DNA of 30,484 nt from Thermoleophilaceae bacterium. Lineage in GTDB: Bacteria > Actinomycetota > Thermoleophilia > Solirubrobacterales > Thermoleophilaceae. Positions 7,418-15,276 of this stretch are shown here, piece after piece. Under the pieces are notes generated by a model. That model was not told the DNA's origin. It was given only the letters and a program-made list of their open reading frames with translations, and made no database searches. Every line of letters begins with the position of its first letter. The stretch's first letter is position 1. A program made the position numbers and the translations under genes. Where the stretch lies: NCBI GenBank assembly GCA_013813135.1, contig JACCSF010000011.1:1-30484 (forward strand). Direction: 5' to 3'.

Positions 7418-8639
7418 CGCCGACCGCGCCGTCCTGCTCCTCGGCACGCTCGACACCAAGGGCGAGGAGTTCGAGTTCCTGCGCGATCGCCTCGGCCTTG
7501 CGGGTGTGGGCGCGCTGCTGGCGGACGTGGGCACGCTGGAGCCGCCCCGCGGCAGTCCCGACATCACGCGCGAGGAGGTCGGCGCCGAGACGGGCGTCGA
7601 CGTCGCGGCGCTGGGCGCCGCGGGGGATCGCGGGGCAGCGATCGCCGCCATGGCCGGCGCGGCCGCGGCGCTGGCACGGCGCCTCTACGACGAGGGTCGG
7701 ATTCACGGTGTGCTCTCCGCCGGCGGCTCGGGGAATACGGCCATCGCCACGGCGGCGATGCAGGCGCTGCCCGTCGGAGTCCCCAAGCTGATGGTCTCGA
7801 CGATGGCGTCCGGCGACACGAGCGACTACGTCGGCGGGGTCGACGTGACGATGATGGCGTCGGTAACCGACGTGGCCGGAATCAACTCGATCTCGTCGCG
7901 CATCCTCGCCAACGCCGCCGCCGCCATGGCCGGCATGGTCCTGGCCCCTGAGCCACAGCTCGAAGCCGGCCGGCCCCTGGTCGCGGCGACGATGTTCGGC
8001 GTCACGACCCCCTGCGTGACCCGCGCGCGCGACGCGCTCGAGGAGAAGGGCTATGAGGTCCTCGTCTTCCACGCCACGGGCACGGGCGGCAAGGCGATGG
8101 AAGCGCTCGTGGACGGCGGACTCGTGAGCGGCGTGCTCGACGCGACGACCACGGAGCTGTGCGACGACCTCGTGGGCGGCGTGCTGTCGGCAGGGCCTGC
8201 GCGCCTGGAGGCGGCGGGGCGGGCCGGCGTGCCCCAGGTCGTCTCGCTCGGGGCGCTCGACATGGTCAACTTCGGCGCTCGCGACACCGTGCCAGCGAAG
8301 TTCGAGGACCGCAACCTCTACGTCCACAACCCGTCGATCACGCTGATGCGCACGACGCCGGAGGAATGCGCGGAGGTGGGTCGGCGGATCGCGCGCAAGC
8401 TCGCGGCCGCAACGGGTCCGGTCAGCCTCTTCGTGCCGCTGAACGGAGTGTCGATGATCGACGCGGAGGGCCAGCCCTTCCACGACCCGGAGGCCGACGC
8501 GGCGCTGTTCGACGCGCTGCGCGAAGGGCTCGCCGGGTCGCAGGTGGAGCTCGTCGAGCTGGACAACAACGTCAACGACGAGGAGTTCGCGACCGCGATG
8601 GCCGACAGGCTCGACGAGCACCTCCGAGGCGAGAAGTGA
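7395..8639 (+). CDS. Tm-1-like ATP-binding domain protein (UPF0261 family)
   Basis: This 414-residue protein matches the UPF0261/Tm-1 N-terminal family: VLLLGTLDTKGEEFEFLRD near the start, SAGGSGNTAIATAAM (~residues 112-126), MVSTMASGDTSDYVG, VTDVAGINSISSRIL, and MFGVTTPCVTRARDAL opening the second half. In the plant virus-resistance protein Tm-1 this domain binds ATP; its bacterial reaction is unknown to me. GTG 7395 is preferred because an AGGAGG (7384-7389) lies 5 bases upstream and the family's first strand follows directly. The frame is open 34 codons further up, but that is shadow of the oxidoreductase. It overlaps both neighbours, by 23 bases upstream and by GTGA downstream. The length matches the family. 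Confidence 0.9.
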   Translation: MSQSRTADADRAVLLLGTLDTKGEEFEFLRDRLGLAGVGALLADVGTLEPPRGSPDITREEVGAETGVDVAALGAAGDRGAAIAAMAGAAAALARRLYDEGRIHGVLSAGGSGNTAIATAAMQALPVGVPKLMVSTMASGDTSDYVGGVDVTMMASVTDVAGINSISSRILANAAAAMAGMVLAPEPQLEAGRPLVAATMFGVTTPCVTRARDALEEKGYEVLVFHATGTGGKAMEALVDGGLVSGVLDATTTELCDDLVGGVLSAGPARLEAAGRAGVPQVVSLGALDMVNFGARDTVPAKFEDRNLYVHNPSITLMRTTPEECAEVGRRIARKLAAATGPVSLFVPLNGVSMIDAEGQPFHDPEADAALFDALREGLAGSQVELVELDNNVNDEEFATAMADRLDEHLRGEK

Positions 8640-9460
8640 CGGGCGAAGAGGCCCGCGCGAACCTGCGCGCCACGCTGGAGGACGGCGGCGTGATCATCGG
8701 CGCCGGCGCCGGAACGGGGCTGTCCGCGAAATGCGCCGAGGCCGGCGGGACGGACCTGATCATCATCTACAACTCCGGCCGCTACCGCATGGCCGGACGG
8801 GGGTCGCTCGCGGGCCTGCTGCCGTACGGGGACGCCAACGCGATCGTCATGGAGATGGCACGTGAGGTGCTGCCGGTCGTCCACGACACCCCCGTGCTCG
8901 CCGGCGTCTGCGGCACCGACCCCTTCCGGCTGATGCCGAAGTTCCTGCGCGACGTGCTCGACGAGGGGTTCGCCGGCGTGCAGAACTTCCCCACGGTCGG
9001 GCTCATCGACGGCACGTTCCGGGCGAACCTCGAGGAGACCGGCATGGGCTACGACCTCGAGGTCGAGATGATCCGCGAGGCCGCCGCGCTCGGATTGCTG
9101 ACCGCCCCGTACGTCTTCGACCCCGAGTCGGCGGAAGCGATGACTCGCGCCGGCGCCGACGTGCTGGTCCCGCACATGGGGCTGACCACGAAGGGCACGA
9201 TCGGGGCTGCGACGGCGCTGACGCTCGACGAGTGCGTGGAGCGCATCCAGGCGATGCGCGACGCGGCGTTTGCCGTGAACCCCGACGTCATCGTCCTCTG
9301 CCACGGCGGCCCGCTGGCCGAGCCCGCAGACGCGCAGTACGTCCTCGACCGCACGCACGGCGTCGTCGGCTTCTTCGGCGCCTCGAGCATGGAGCGCCTG
9401 CCGACCGAGATCGCGATGACCGAGAACATGCGGCGCTTCAAGGCGCTCGCACATACCTGA
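8636..9460 (+). CDS. Phosphoenolpyruvate-hydrolase-like TIM-barrel protein (Tm-1 C-terminal type)
   Basis: This 274-residue protein corresponds to the PEP_hydrolase/IGPS-like TIM barrel that forms the C-terminal half of the plant Tm-1 protein. Signature stretches are GAGAGTGLSAKCAEAGGTDL, NSGRYRMAGRGSLAGLLPYG, AGVCGTDPFR, NFPTVGLIDG, VPHMGLTTKG and HGGPLAEP. Bacterial members are called PEP hydrolase-like, but the true reaction is not established for this context. GTG 8636 overlaps the UPF0261 stop (GTGA), so the two halves of a Tm-1-like protein are made as separate, coupled products. A longer upstream frame is Arg-rich shadow and was discarded. Confidence 0.87.
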   Translation: MTGEEARANLRATLEDGGVIIGAGAGTGLSAKCAEAGGTDLIIIYNSGRYRMAGRGSLAGLLPYGDANAIVMEMAREVLPVVHDTPVLAGVCGTDPFRLMPKFLRDVLDEGFAGVQNFPTVGLIDGTFRANLEETGMGYDLEVEMIREAAALGLLTAPYVFDPESAEAMTRAGADVLVPHMGLTTKGTIGAATALTLDECVERIQAMRDAAFAVNPDVIVLCHGGPLAEPADAQYVLDRTHGVVGFFGASSMERLPTEIAMTENMRRFKALAHT

Positions 9461-9471
9461 GAGGAGCATCC

Positions 9472-9888
9472 GTGCCGTCCAAGCTGATCGACCCCGCGGC
9501 CCTACCGACAATGAGCTTCGACTGGGGTCTCATCAAACCGCTCGTGGCGAACGAGAACACCGACGGGCCTGAGCTGAGCCTCATGCACGTCGTGCTGCTC
9601 CCGGGCGAGGGCCACGAGCGCCACAACCACCCCGACAGCGACGAGATTCTCTACATCCTCAGCGGCCGCGGTGAGCAGATGGTCGACGACGCCGACACCT
9701 TCGGGGTCGGGCCCGGCCAAGCGGTGTTCATCCCGAAGGGGGCCTTCCACTCGACCGTCAACGTCGGCTGGGAGCCGCTGGTTCTGCTTGCGATCTACGC
9801 GCCGGCGGGCGCCGAGGAGGCGCTCAAGGGGCTGCCCGACCACCGCGAGATCGGTCCGGGCGAGGCACCGCGGCTCGTGCGCGGTTGA
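9472..9888 (+). CDS. Cupin-domain protein
   Basis: This 138-residue protein is a single cupin barrel. Cupin motif 1 reads GEGHERHNHPDSDEILYILS, with two His and a Glu that can bind metal. Motif 2 reads PKGAFHSTVN, with the third His. Small cupins in sugar operons are often lyases, isomerases or binding proteins, and nothing here distinguishes these. The GTG start at 9472 has a GAGAGGAG about 6 bases upstream (9460-9467) and follows the previous stop by 11 bases. Its stop overlaps the TTG of the MFS gene by four bases (TTGA). I infer it acts on an intermediate of the same pathway. Confidence 0.87.
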   Translation: MPSKLIDPAALPTMSFDWGLIKPLVANENTDGPELSLMHVVLLPGEGHERHNHPDSDEILYILSGRGEQMVDDADTFGVGPGQAVFIPKGAFHSTVNVGWEPLVLLAIYAPAGAEEALKGLPDHREIGPGEAPRLVRG

Positions 9889-11065
9889 GGGCTAAGCCGC
9901 GCGCCAGTCGCGGCGTCGTCGCCGGATGTGCTCTCGGTGTCACGAGCGGGTGGAACTTCGGGAACGTCGGCGGCATCACCTCGGAGCTGGCGGGGTCGTA
10001 TGGCGTAGGGCTCGCCACGATCGGGCTGCTGACCACCGCGATGGTGGTCACGCACCTCGCCGTGCAGATCCCCGGCGGCAAGGCCAGCGACCGCTTCGGG
10101 CCGGCGCGCGCCGGGGCGGTGGCGCTACTGGTCCTCTGCGCCGGCAACGCGCTTGCGCTTGCCGGGCCGGCCGCGGGACTGGGCATCGCGGCGCGAGCGA
10201 TCGTGGGTATCGGGACCGGGCTGGCCTTCGTCTCCGGCAGCGCGCTGGTCCGCGAGTCAGACGGCTCGCCGCTTTCGCAAGGGGTCTTCGGCGGCATCTC
10301 GCTCGCACCCGCCGGCCTTGCACTCGCCGTGGTGCCCCAGCTGGAGGACGTCCTCGGGTGGCGGACGCCCTACTGGACCGCTCTCGGGATCGCCGCCACC
10401 GCCCTGGTGATCTTGGTCGCGACCCGCGCGGTGGAAGCGCCTTCAAAGCCGCGCGCAACGCCGGGGAGCGCGCCACCCGGCGTGCTGTCCGATCGTCGCC
10501 TCTACGGACTCGCCGTCCTCTATACGGCCTCGTCGGCCTCGGCGTCGTCCTCGCCAACTGGGTGGTCGAGCTGCTCCAGCGCCACAGCGAGCTGAGCGAC
10601 GGCGCCGCCGGTGTGGTGGGCGGGCTCACGCTGCTGCTCGTCGTCGTGTCACGGCCACTCGTCGGATGTATCCTCGCCGCGCACCCACAGCGCATCCGCC
10701 TCGCCCTTGCGGGCAGCATCGTCGCCGGCGCGGCCGGGACGCTCGCACTGGTGGCGGCCGAGCCCGCCTGGCTGGCCGTGCTGGGCGCCTTGCTGGTCGG
10801 GTTCGGAGCCGGCATCCCCTTCTCTCCGGCGTTCACCGCTGCCGCCCGGATCCGGCCGGACGCTCCCGCAGCGTCGGTCGGTCTCGTCAACACCGCCGCG
10901 AACTTCGCCGTCCTCGTCGGGACGCCGCTCGTGGGTCTCAGCTTCTCGGTTGGGGGTGAGGGCCGGCTGGGCTTCGCCGCGATCGCGGTCCTCTGGCTCG
11001 GCGCGCTCGCGGTGCTGCCGAGCCGCCGCGCGCTGGGAGTGGAAGAGGCGGTGCCGGCGCGTTGA
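9885..11065 (+). pseudogene. MFS transporter interrupted by a single-base frameshift
   Basis: The first frame (from TTG 9885) encodes MFS helices 1 to about 6: GVTSGWNFGNVGGIT, the helix 2-3 motif-A-like GGKASDRFGPAR, and AARAIVGIGTGLAF. It then runs into low-quality sequence after LYGLAVLYTAS. The neighbouring frame picks up at once as GLGVVLANWVVELLQR and continues through the remaining helices (LVGFGAGIPFSPAFTAAARI, VGLVNTAANFAVLVGTPLVG) to the stop at 11065. The switch is at about 10531-10535. Reading GTTCGG instead of the observed GTCGG restores LYTASFGLGVVLANWVV, so one missing T explains it. The repaired product would be ~393 residues with ~12 helices, normal for MFS. It is last in the DeoR operon and presumably imports its substrate. 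Either the gene is recently dead or there is a sequencing error. Confidence 0.85.
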
Positions 11066-11074
11066 CGGGTCCGA

Positions 11075-11560
11075 TCAGCCGTCGCCGAACTGCAGCGTCG
11101 CCTTGACGCCCCGGAATTCGAAGGCTTCCTCGAAGCGGTCGACGGCCACCCGCAGCCCGACGAAGGCATCGAGCGCATCGCCCCAGCGGGCCCGGGACTG
11201 ACCGAGGCGGCTTACGGCGGCCTCCCAGTCACGGGCGTGGGCGTTCACGCTGCCGAGCACGGCGCGGTTCTGCAGGATGGTGTCGACGCCCAGGACGCGC
11301 GCGTCGAGGCTGACCTTGCGTGGGTGCCCGTCCACTCCGAGCAGGCACGCGACGCCATTGCGCCGCAGCAGCGCGAGCGTGTCGAGCATGACCTGCGCGT
11401 CGCCCGCCGCTTCGATCACGACGTCGAAGCCGCCCACCTCGTCCGCGACCGCGACGAGCGGCACCTCGGCGGTGGAAACGTAGGTCGCGCCGGATGCCTC
11501 GGCGAGCTGCGCCTTCGCGGTCGCACCCGGCGAGCGCCCCGCGATCCAGACCAGACCGCT
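11075..11560 (-). pseudogene. Glucose-dehydrogenase-like MDR enzyme, C-terminal half only
   Basis: Read leftward from 11560, the frame gives WIAGRSPGATAKAQLAEASG, then DVVIEAAGDAQVMLDTLALL, then QNRAVLGSVNAHARDW. This is the nucleotide-binding and C-terminal part of zinc-type glucose 1-dehydrogenases (Glu_dehyd_C). The ~170-residue N-terminal GroES-like domain with the catalytic zinc site is missing. The frame is closed by TGA at about 11561-11563, and homology starts in mid-domain. A possible GTG start at 11464 would give only 129 residues. It faces the MFS gene tail to tail, with 9 bases between the stops. I read it as a deletion remnant with no activity. Confidence 0.72.
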
Positions 11561-11689
11561 CTGTCATGCGGGTCTGCGCCAGAGTCCACGTACCTACGCC
11601 GTGCCTACGCGCCTCGTGACACGAGTCCGGCCACGCGACACCGCGTGCGACGCACCCCCGCCGTGTGCTGAGTCGACCCGACTCAGCGG

Positions 11690-11990
11690 ATCCTGACCGT
11701 ACGTGAGGAAGCCGATTTCGAGCCACCCAAGGCACACCACGAGCCCATCGCAGCCGGGAGCAAGGTCGTCGCGAGCACGAAGTCCGAGACGTACAAGCTC
11801 GTAAGAGAGACTGCGGACCGAGCCGTTGCGGTGGAAATGGAGGGGCTCCGGCTTCCTCGGCGCGGTGCAGCGAATACAACGAGATGGGGATCGTCATCCG
11901 CGGAATCTCAGACCTCATCGAGGGTAAGGCCGCTGCGGACAAGGACGGTGTCCGCAAGCAGGCGGTAGGGACTGTAGGGACGCTTCTCGT
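11690..11990 (+). pseudogene. Nucleosidase/phosphorylase-like (PNP/MTAN superfamily) C-terminal remnant
   Basis: One frame reads EPIAAGSKVVASTKSETYKL and then RAVAVEMEG, a second gives GFLGAVQ, and a third gives MGIVIRGISDLIEGKAAADK. Joined in that order these reproduce the C-terminal part of 5'-methylthioadenosine/S-adenosylhomocysteine nucleosidase-like proteins, including the V-A-V-E-M-E-G ribose-binding motif and the I-R-G-I-S-D motif with its catalytic Asp. The N-terminal half is absent and two frame changes lie within ~30 bases, so it cannot be functional. Proteins with this end are often stand-alone or part of multi-domain defence/signalling proteins; which one it was cannot be told. 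It lies between the dehydrogenase remnant and the H-NOX gene. Confidence 0.65.
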
Positions 11991-12027
11991 GCGGGCGCAC
12001 GCACGCGTTAGGGCGCCTACAGTCCCT
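11967..12027. repeat. 12-bp perfect inverted repeat
   Basis: AGGGACTGTAGG at 11967-11978 is matched exactly in reverse complement by CCTACAGTCCCT at 12016-12027, with 37 bases between. The loop contains a further GTGCG/CGCAC pairing. It lies at the end of the nucleosidase remnant and ~120 bases before the H-NOX gene. It could be a transcript hairpin, a recombination scar or a mobile-element end; no U-tract follows, so it is not a standard terminator. Confidence 0.5.
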
Positions 12028-12145
12028 TCAACCTTTGGATCGAGTGCAGTACTCAAGAGAAACGCCCAGCTGCCGAAGCAACCCAGACGACACCAGCTAC
12101 GACCGCGGACGACGGAAGCCGTGAACGACGCTAGGAGGCAGTACC

Positions 12146-12700
12146 GTGAAGGGCGTAGTCTTCAATCTCCTCGAGCGGATTGTGATCCGCGAGTACGGCG
12201 AGGACACCTGGGACGAGCTGCTTGACTCGGCCGAGCTGCACGGCTCCTATACGTCGCTTGGCAGTTACCCCGACGCAGACCTCAGCAAGCTGGTGGGCGC
12301 CGCATCGGCCAGGCTCGACACCCCGCCTGACGAGATCGTGCGCTGGTTCGGCCGCAATGCGCTGCCGCTCTTCGCCGAGAACTATCCACAGCTCTTCGAG
12401 CGGCACTCATCGACGCGCACCTTCGTTCTGACTCTCAACGACATCATCCATCCCGAAGTGCGAAAGTTGTATCCCGGCGCCGACGTACCGGTCTTCGACT
12501 TCGACCCGGGTCCGGACGGCACGCTTCGCATGGGCTACCGATCCCCCAGGAAGCTCTGCTCATTCGCCGAAGGACTGCTCCAGGGCGCCGCCCAACACTA
12601 CGGCGAACAGGTGGCAGTCGAGCAGCCCCGCTGCATGAAACGAGGAGACGAGCGATGCGTCCTCGAGATCTCCTTCACTGCGAACGGCGCGACCCCGTAG
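12146..12700 (+). CDS. H-NOX (heme NO/O2-binding) sensor protein
   Basis: This 184-residue protein is a complete stand-alone H-NOX domain: MKGVVFNLLERIVIREYGED at the start, proximal heme ligand His102 in NDIIHPEVRKLYPGA, Pro115, and the heme-propionate Y-x-S-x-R motif as Tyr131/Ser133/Arg135 in GYRSPRK. These positions coincide with the well-studied Thermoanaerobacter H-NOX numbering. The residue at 140 is Phe, not the distal Tyr that stabilises bound O2, so I infer an NO (or CO) sensor that excludes oxygen. GTG 12146 has an AGGAGG (12133-12138) 7 bases upstream. The next gene starts inside its 3' end, giving a 46-base overlap, so the two products are co-expressed. Bacterial H-NOX proteins commonly control a neighbouring c-di-GMP enzyme or histidine kinase. 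Confidence 0.93.
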   Translation: MKGVVFNLLERIVIREYGEDTWDELLDSAELHGSYTSLGSYPDADLSKLVGAASARLDTPPDEIVRWFGRNALPLFAENYPQLFERHSSTRTFVLTLNDIIHPEVRKLYPGADVPVFDFDPGPDGTLRMGYRSPRKLCSFAEGLLQGAAQHYGEQVAVEQPRCMKRGDERCVLEISFTANGATP

Positions 12701-14688
12701 CGCCCGCCGCAGATGTCTCGCCGGCGCAGCAGATCGAGCGTCTTGAGCAGCGTCTTGTACGCGAACGCCGGGCGCGACACGAGGCCGAGGAGATCGCCGA
12801 GCGGACAGTGTCGACCCTCTACGACCGCCAGCGCGAGCTCGAGTTGCTCGAGGCCATAGCCGAGGCCTCCAACAACGCGTCGACGCTCGACCAGGCGCTG
12901 AGCGTGGCGATCGACAAGATCTGCGATCACACCGGCTGGCCGGTAGGACACGCCTACCTCGTCACACCTCCAGACGGCCGGCTCGTCTCATCGCGGATCT
13001 GGCATCTCGACGATCCGGTGAGGTTCGACTGCTTCCGCCGGGTCAGCGAGGAGAAGACGTTCATCGCCGGCGAGGGACTGCCCGGGCGCGTAGTCGCGAC
13101 CGGCGAGCCGGTCTGGATCCAGGACGCGATGCAGGACGACAACTTCCCCCGCCGGCACGCCGCTCCCGACGCCGGCGTCCACGCGGCCTTCGGCTTCCCG
13201 ATCCTGGTGGGCGCCGAAGCGGTGGGTGTCATCGAGATCTTCAGCCATCAGGCGACCGAAATCGACCGCGGTCTCCTTGCCGTCGCTGCCCAGATCGGCA
13301 CCCAGCTCGGCCGCGTGGTCGAGCGCGCCCGGGGCGAGGAGCACGCCCATCGGGCCGTGCACGACAGCCTCACCGGGCTCCCCAACCGAGCGCTGTTCCT
13401 CGATCGACTCAGACTCGCACTCGCGCGACGGCTCCGCACACCGGCGCTGACCGGGATTCTCTTCATCGACCTCGACCGCTTCAAGGTCGTCAACGACACC
13501 TACGGCCACCGGGCGGGCGACGAGCTGCTCGTCGAGGTCGCCCGCCGGCTCGACGCGGTCGTCCGTGCCGGCGACACTGTTGCTCGCTTCCACGGCGACG
13601 AGTTCGTGGTCTTGTGCGAGGGCCTGAGCGAGCGGGAGGTGCTCCGCCTCGCCGAGCGCGTCCAACTCTCACTGCTCGCGCCCTTCGGACCGCCCAGCGA
13701 CACCGCACGACTGGTTACCGCCAGCATCGGGATCACCCTGGCCAGGACCACAGAGACCAACGCCGAGGGGCTCCTCCGCGACGCCGACGCCGCTATGTAC
13801 CGCGCAAAGGAGCTCGGCGGAGGGCGCTACGAGCTCTTCGACGGAGCGATGCGCGAGCGCCTCCGCAAGCGCGTGCACACCGAGCGCATGCTCGGACGGG
13901 CGCTCCGAGCAGACGAGCTGTGCCTCCATTACCAACCGATCCTGTCGCTGTCCAGCCGGCAGATCGAGGGCGTCGAGGCCCTGCTCCGCTGGGAGGACCC
14001 GGAGCGCGGCCTCGTACCCCCAGACGACTTCCTGCCGGTGGCGGAGGAGAGCGGGCTCATCCTACTCATCGGCGCGTGGGTCTTGCGCGAGGCATGCCGC
14101 CAAGCGGCCGACTGGCGACGCGAGCTCGGGGACCGCGCACCGCTGCCGGTCTGCGTGAACCTCGCCGCGCGGCAGCTTGGCCAGGATGAACTGCCTGAGA
14201 TAGTGAGCAGAACCCTAAGCGACACGGGTCTCGATCCGCGCGACCTCATGCTCGAAATCACCGAAAGCGCCCTGATCGAGAACACTACAGTGCCGGCGCG
14301 GACGCTGGCCGACCTTCGCGCCGGCGTACGGGTGCTGCTCGATGACTTCGGCACCGGCTACGCCTCGCTGAGCTACCTGCGACGCTTCAAGATCGACATG
14401 CTAAAGATCGACCGCTCGTTCGTAGCAGAGCTCGGCGAGCGCTCGGAAGCGTCGCCGATCGTCGCCGCGATCGTGGGGATGGGGCACGCTCTCGGCCTGA
14501 AGATCGTGGCCGAGGGGATCGAGACCGAGGAGCAGGCGGCCGAGGCGGCGCGGCTCGGGTGCGACTCGGCCCAGGGCTACCTGTTCGCCACGCCCGCCGC
14601 CGCCGATCGTGTCCGCGCCATGACAGTCAGTGACGACCCGTCAGTGGTGCTCGCGCCGAGAGCCCGGCCGGCCGCCGCCGGAGGGTGA
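12655..14688 (+). CDS. GAF-GGDEF-EAL cyclic-di-GMP enzyme (H-NOX partner)
   Basis: This 677-residue protein has a short coiled coil (~25-70), a GAF domain (~75-225), GGDEF (~230-395) and EAL (~405-665). The GGDEF loop reads RFHGDEF (313-317), His for the first Gly, with an RxxD (RAGD) product-inhibition site just before it. Cyclase activity may therefore be altered but is not clearly lost. The EAL domain keeps its catalytic set: EALLRW (441-443), VNLAARQ, LEITES, DDFGTGYASLSYL, the Lys of LKIDRSF, VAEGIET and QGYLFATP, so phosphodiesterase activity is likely. ATG 12655 has GAGGAGA about 9 bases upstream and lies inside the H-NOX gene. I infer that NO binding to the H-NOX protein tunes this enzyme, changing c-di-GMP levels and hence motility or biofilm. 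No transmembrane segments are seen; it is cytoplasmic. Confidence 0.95.
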   Translation: MRPRDLLHCERRDPVAPAADVSPAQQIERLEQRLVRERRARHEAEEIAERTVSTLYDRQRELELLEAIAEASNNASTLDQALSVAIDKICDHTGWPVGHAYLVTPPDGRLVSSRIWHLDDPVRFDCFRRVSEEKTFIAGEGLPGRVVATGEPVWIQDAMQDDNFPRRHAAPDAGVHAAFGFPILVGAEAVGVIEIFSHQATEIDRGLLAVAAQIGTQLGRVVERARGEEHAHRAVHDSLTGLPNRALFLDRLRLALARRLRTPALTGILFIDLDRFKVVNDTYGHRAGDELLVEVARRLDAVVRAGDTVARFHGDEFVVLCEGLSEREVLRLAERVQLSLLAPFGPPSDTARLVTASIGITLARTTETNAEGLLRDADAAMYRAKELGGGRYELFDGAMRERLRKRVHTERMLGRALRADELCLHYQPILSLSSRQIEGVEALLRWEDPERGLVPPDDFLPVAEESGLILLIGAWVLREACRQAADWRRELGDRAPLPVCVNLAARQLGQDELPEIVSRTLSDTGLDPRDLMLEITESALIENTTVPARTLADLRAGVRVLLDDFGTGYASLSYLRRFKIDMLKIDRSFVAELGERSEASPIVAAIVGMGHALGLKIVAEGIETEEQAAEAARLGCDSAQGYLFATPAAADRVRAMTVSDDPSVVLAPRARPAAAGG

Positions 14689-14849
14689 GGCCGGCTGGGT
14701 CAGCAAGCCATCGGTCACTGAGCGACCCAGCGAGAAGCCATCATCGCCCGCTATCCCTCTTGCTGTGTTAGGCGTTTATCGTCGCCATTCTTTGGCCGCC
14801 ACGGCCTCGCGCGGCGGTGGAGTCGAGGTGCGCATGGTCGGCACCTTGA

Positions 14850-15240
14850 GCTTCGAAGATCGAGCTGCGCCGTGCGATGGAGACGGTCGCCGCCGCGAGG
14901 CGTGAGCTGCCGCCGGGCGGCGTCGTCCCCGAGGACTATGTCTTCCAAGCCGCAGGAGCGGACGGCACCTCTACCGACGTGAGGCTGTCGGAGCTGTTCG
15001 CGCCAGGCAAGGACTCGCTAGTGATCTACAGCTTCATGTTTCCGTGCCAACCCTGGCCACGACCGATTGGGCCCGCGGCGGTCAGACGGCGCTGCTGTTG
15101 GTCGAGGAGGGTCCCTGCCGTCGTGCGTGGCCCTTCTCGATCAGCTCGACGGCGCCGGGGAGCACGCGGGGCGGCACGTCAGCCTCGCGGTGTTGCGAAG
15201 GCCCCGCTCCGGCGCGTCCTCGTCCTTTTTAGCTTGGATC
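14850..15240 (+). pseudogene. DUF899 (thioredoxin-like) protein remnant, multiple frameshifts
   Basis: From 14850 one frame reads METVAAARRELPPGGVVPED, YVFQ, LSELFAPGKDSLVIYSFMFP, which resembles the start of the DUF899 thioredoxin-fold family. The continuation moves to another frame (GGQTALLLVEEGPC) and a third (SCVALLDQLDGAGEHAGRHV), matching the family's cysteine-containing segment, and appears to end in yet another frame (VAKAPLRRVL). No single reading frame spans it, and the C-terminal half is missing. An ATG at 14877 opens a 148-codon frame, but its second part is shadow sequence. The flanks (14689-14849 and 15241-15276) show nothing coding. Confidence 0.6.
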
Positions 15241-15276
15241 AGCGGACTCGCCTTGGGGGGCGAGTGCATCGAGTCA

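Noticed and set aside
11229..12056. Long minus-strand frame of 275 codons
   Set aside because: It runs across the dehydrogenase remnant in the wrong frame and the nucleosidase remnant on the wrong strand; the translation is Arg/Ser/Thr-rich with no motif.
14641..14705. GC-rich imperfect inverted repeat at the end of the GGDEF-EAL gene as a terminator
   Set aside because: The pairing is interrupted and no U-tract follows; similar pairings arise easily at this GC content.
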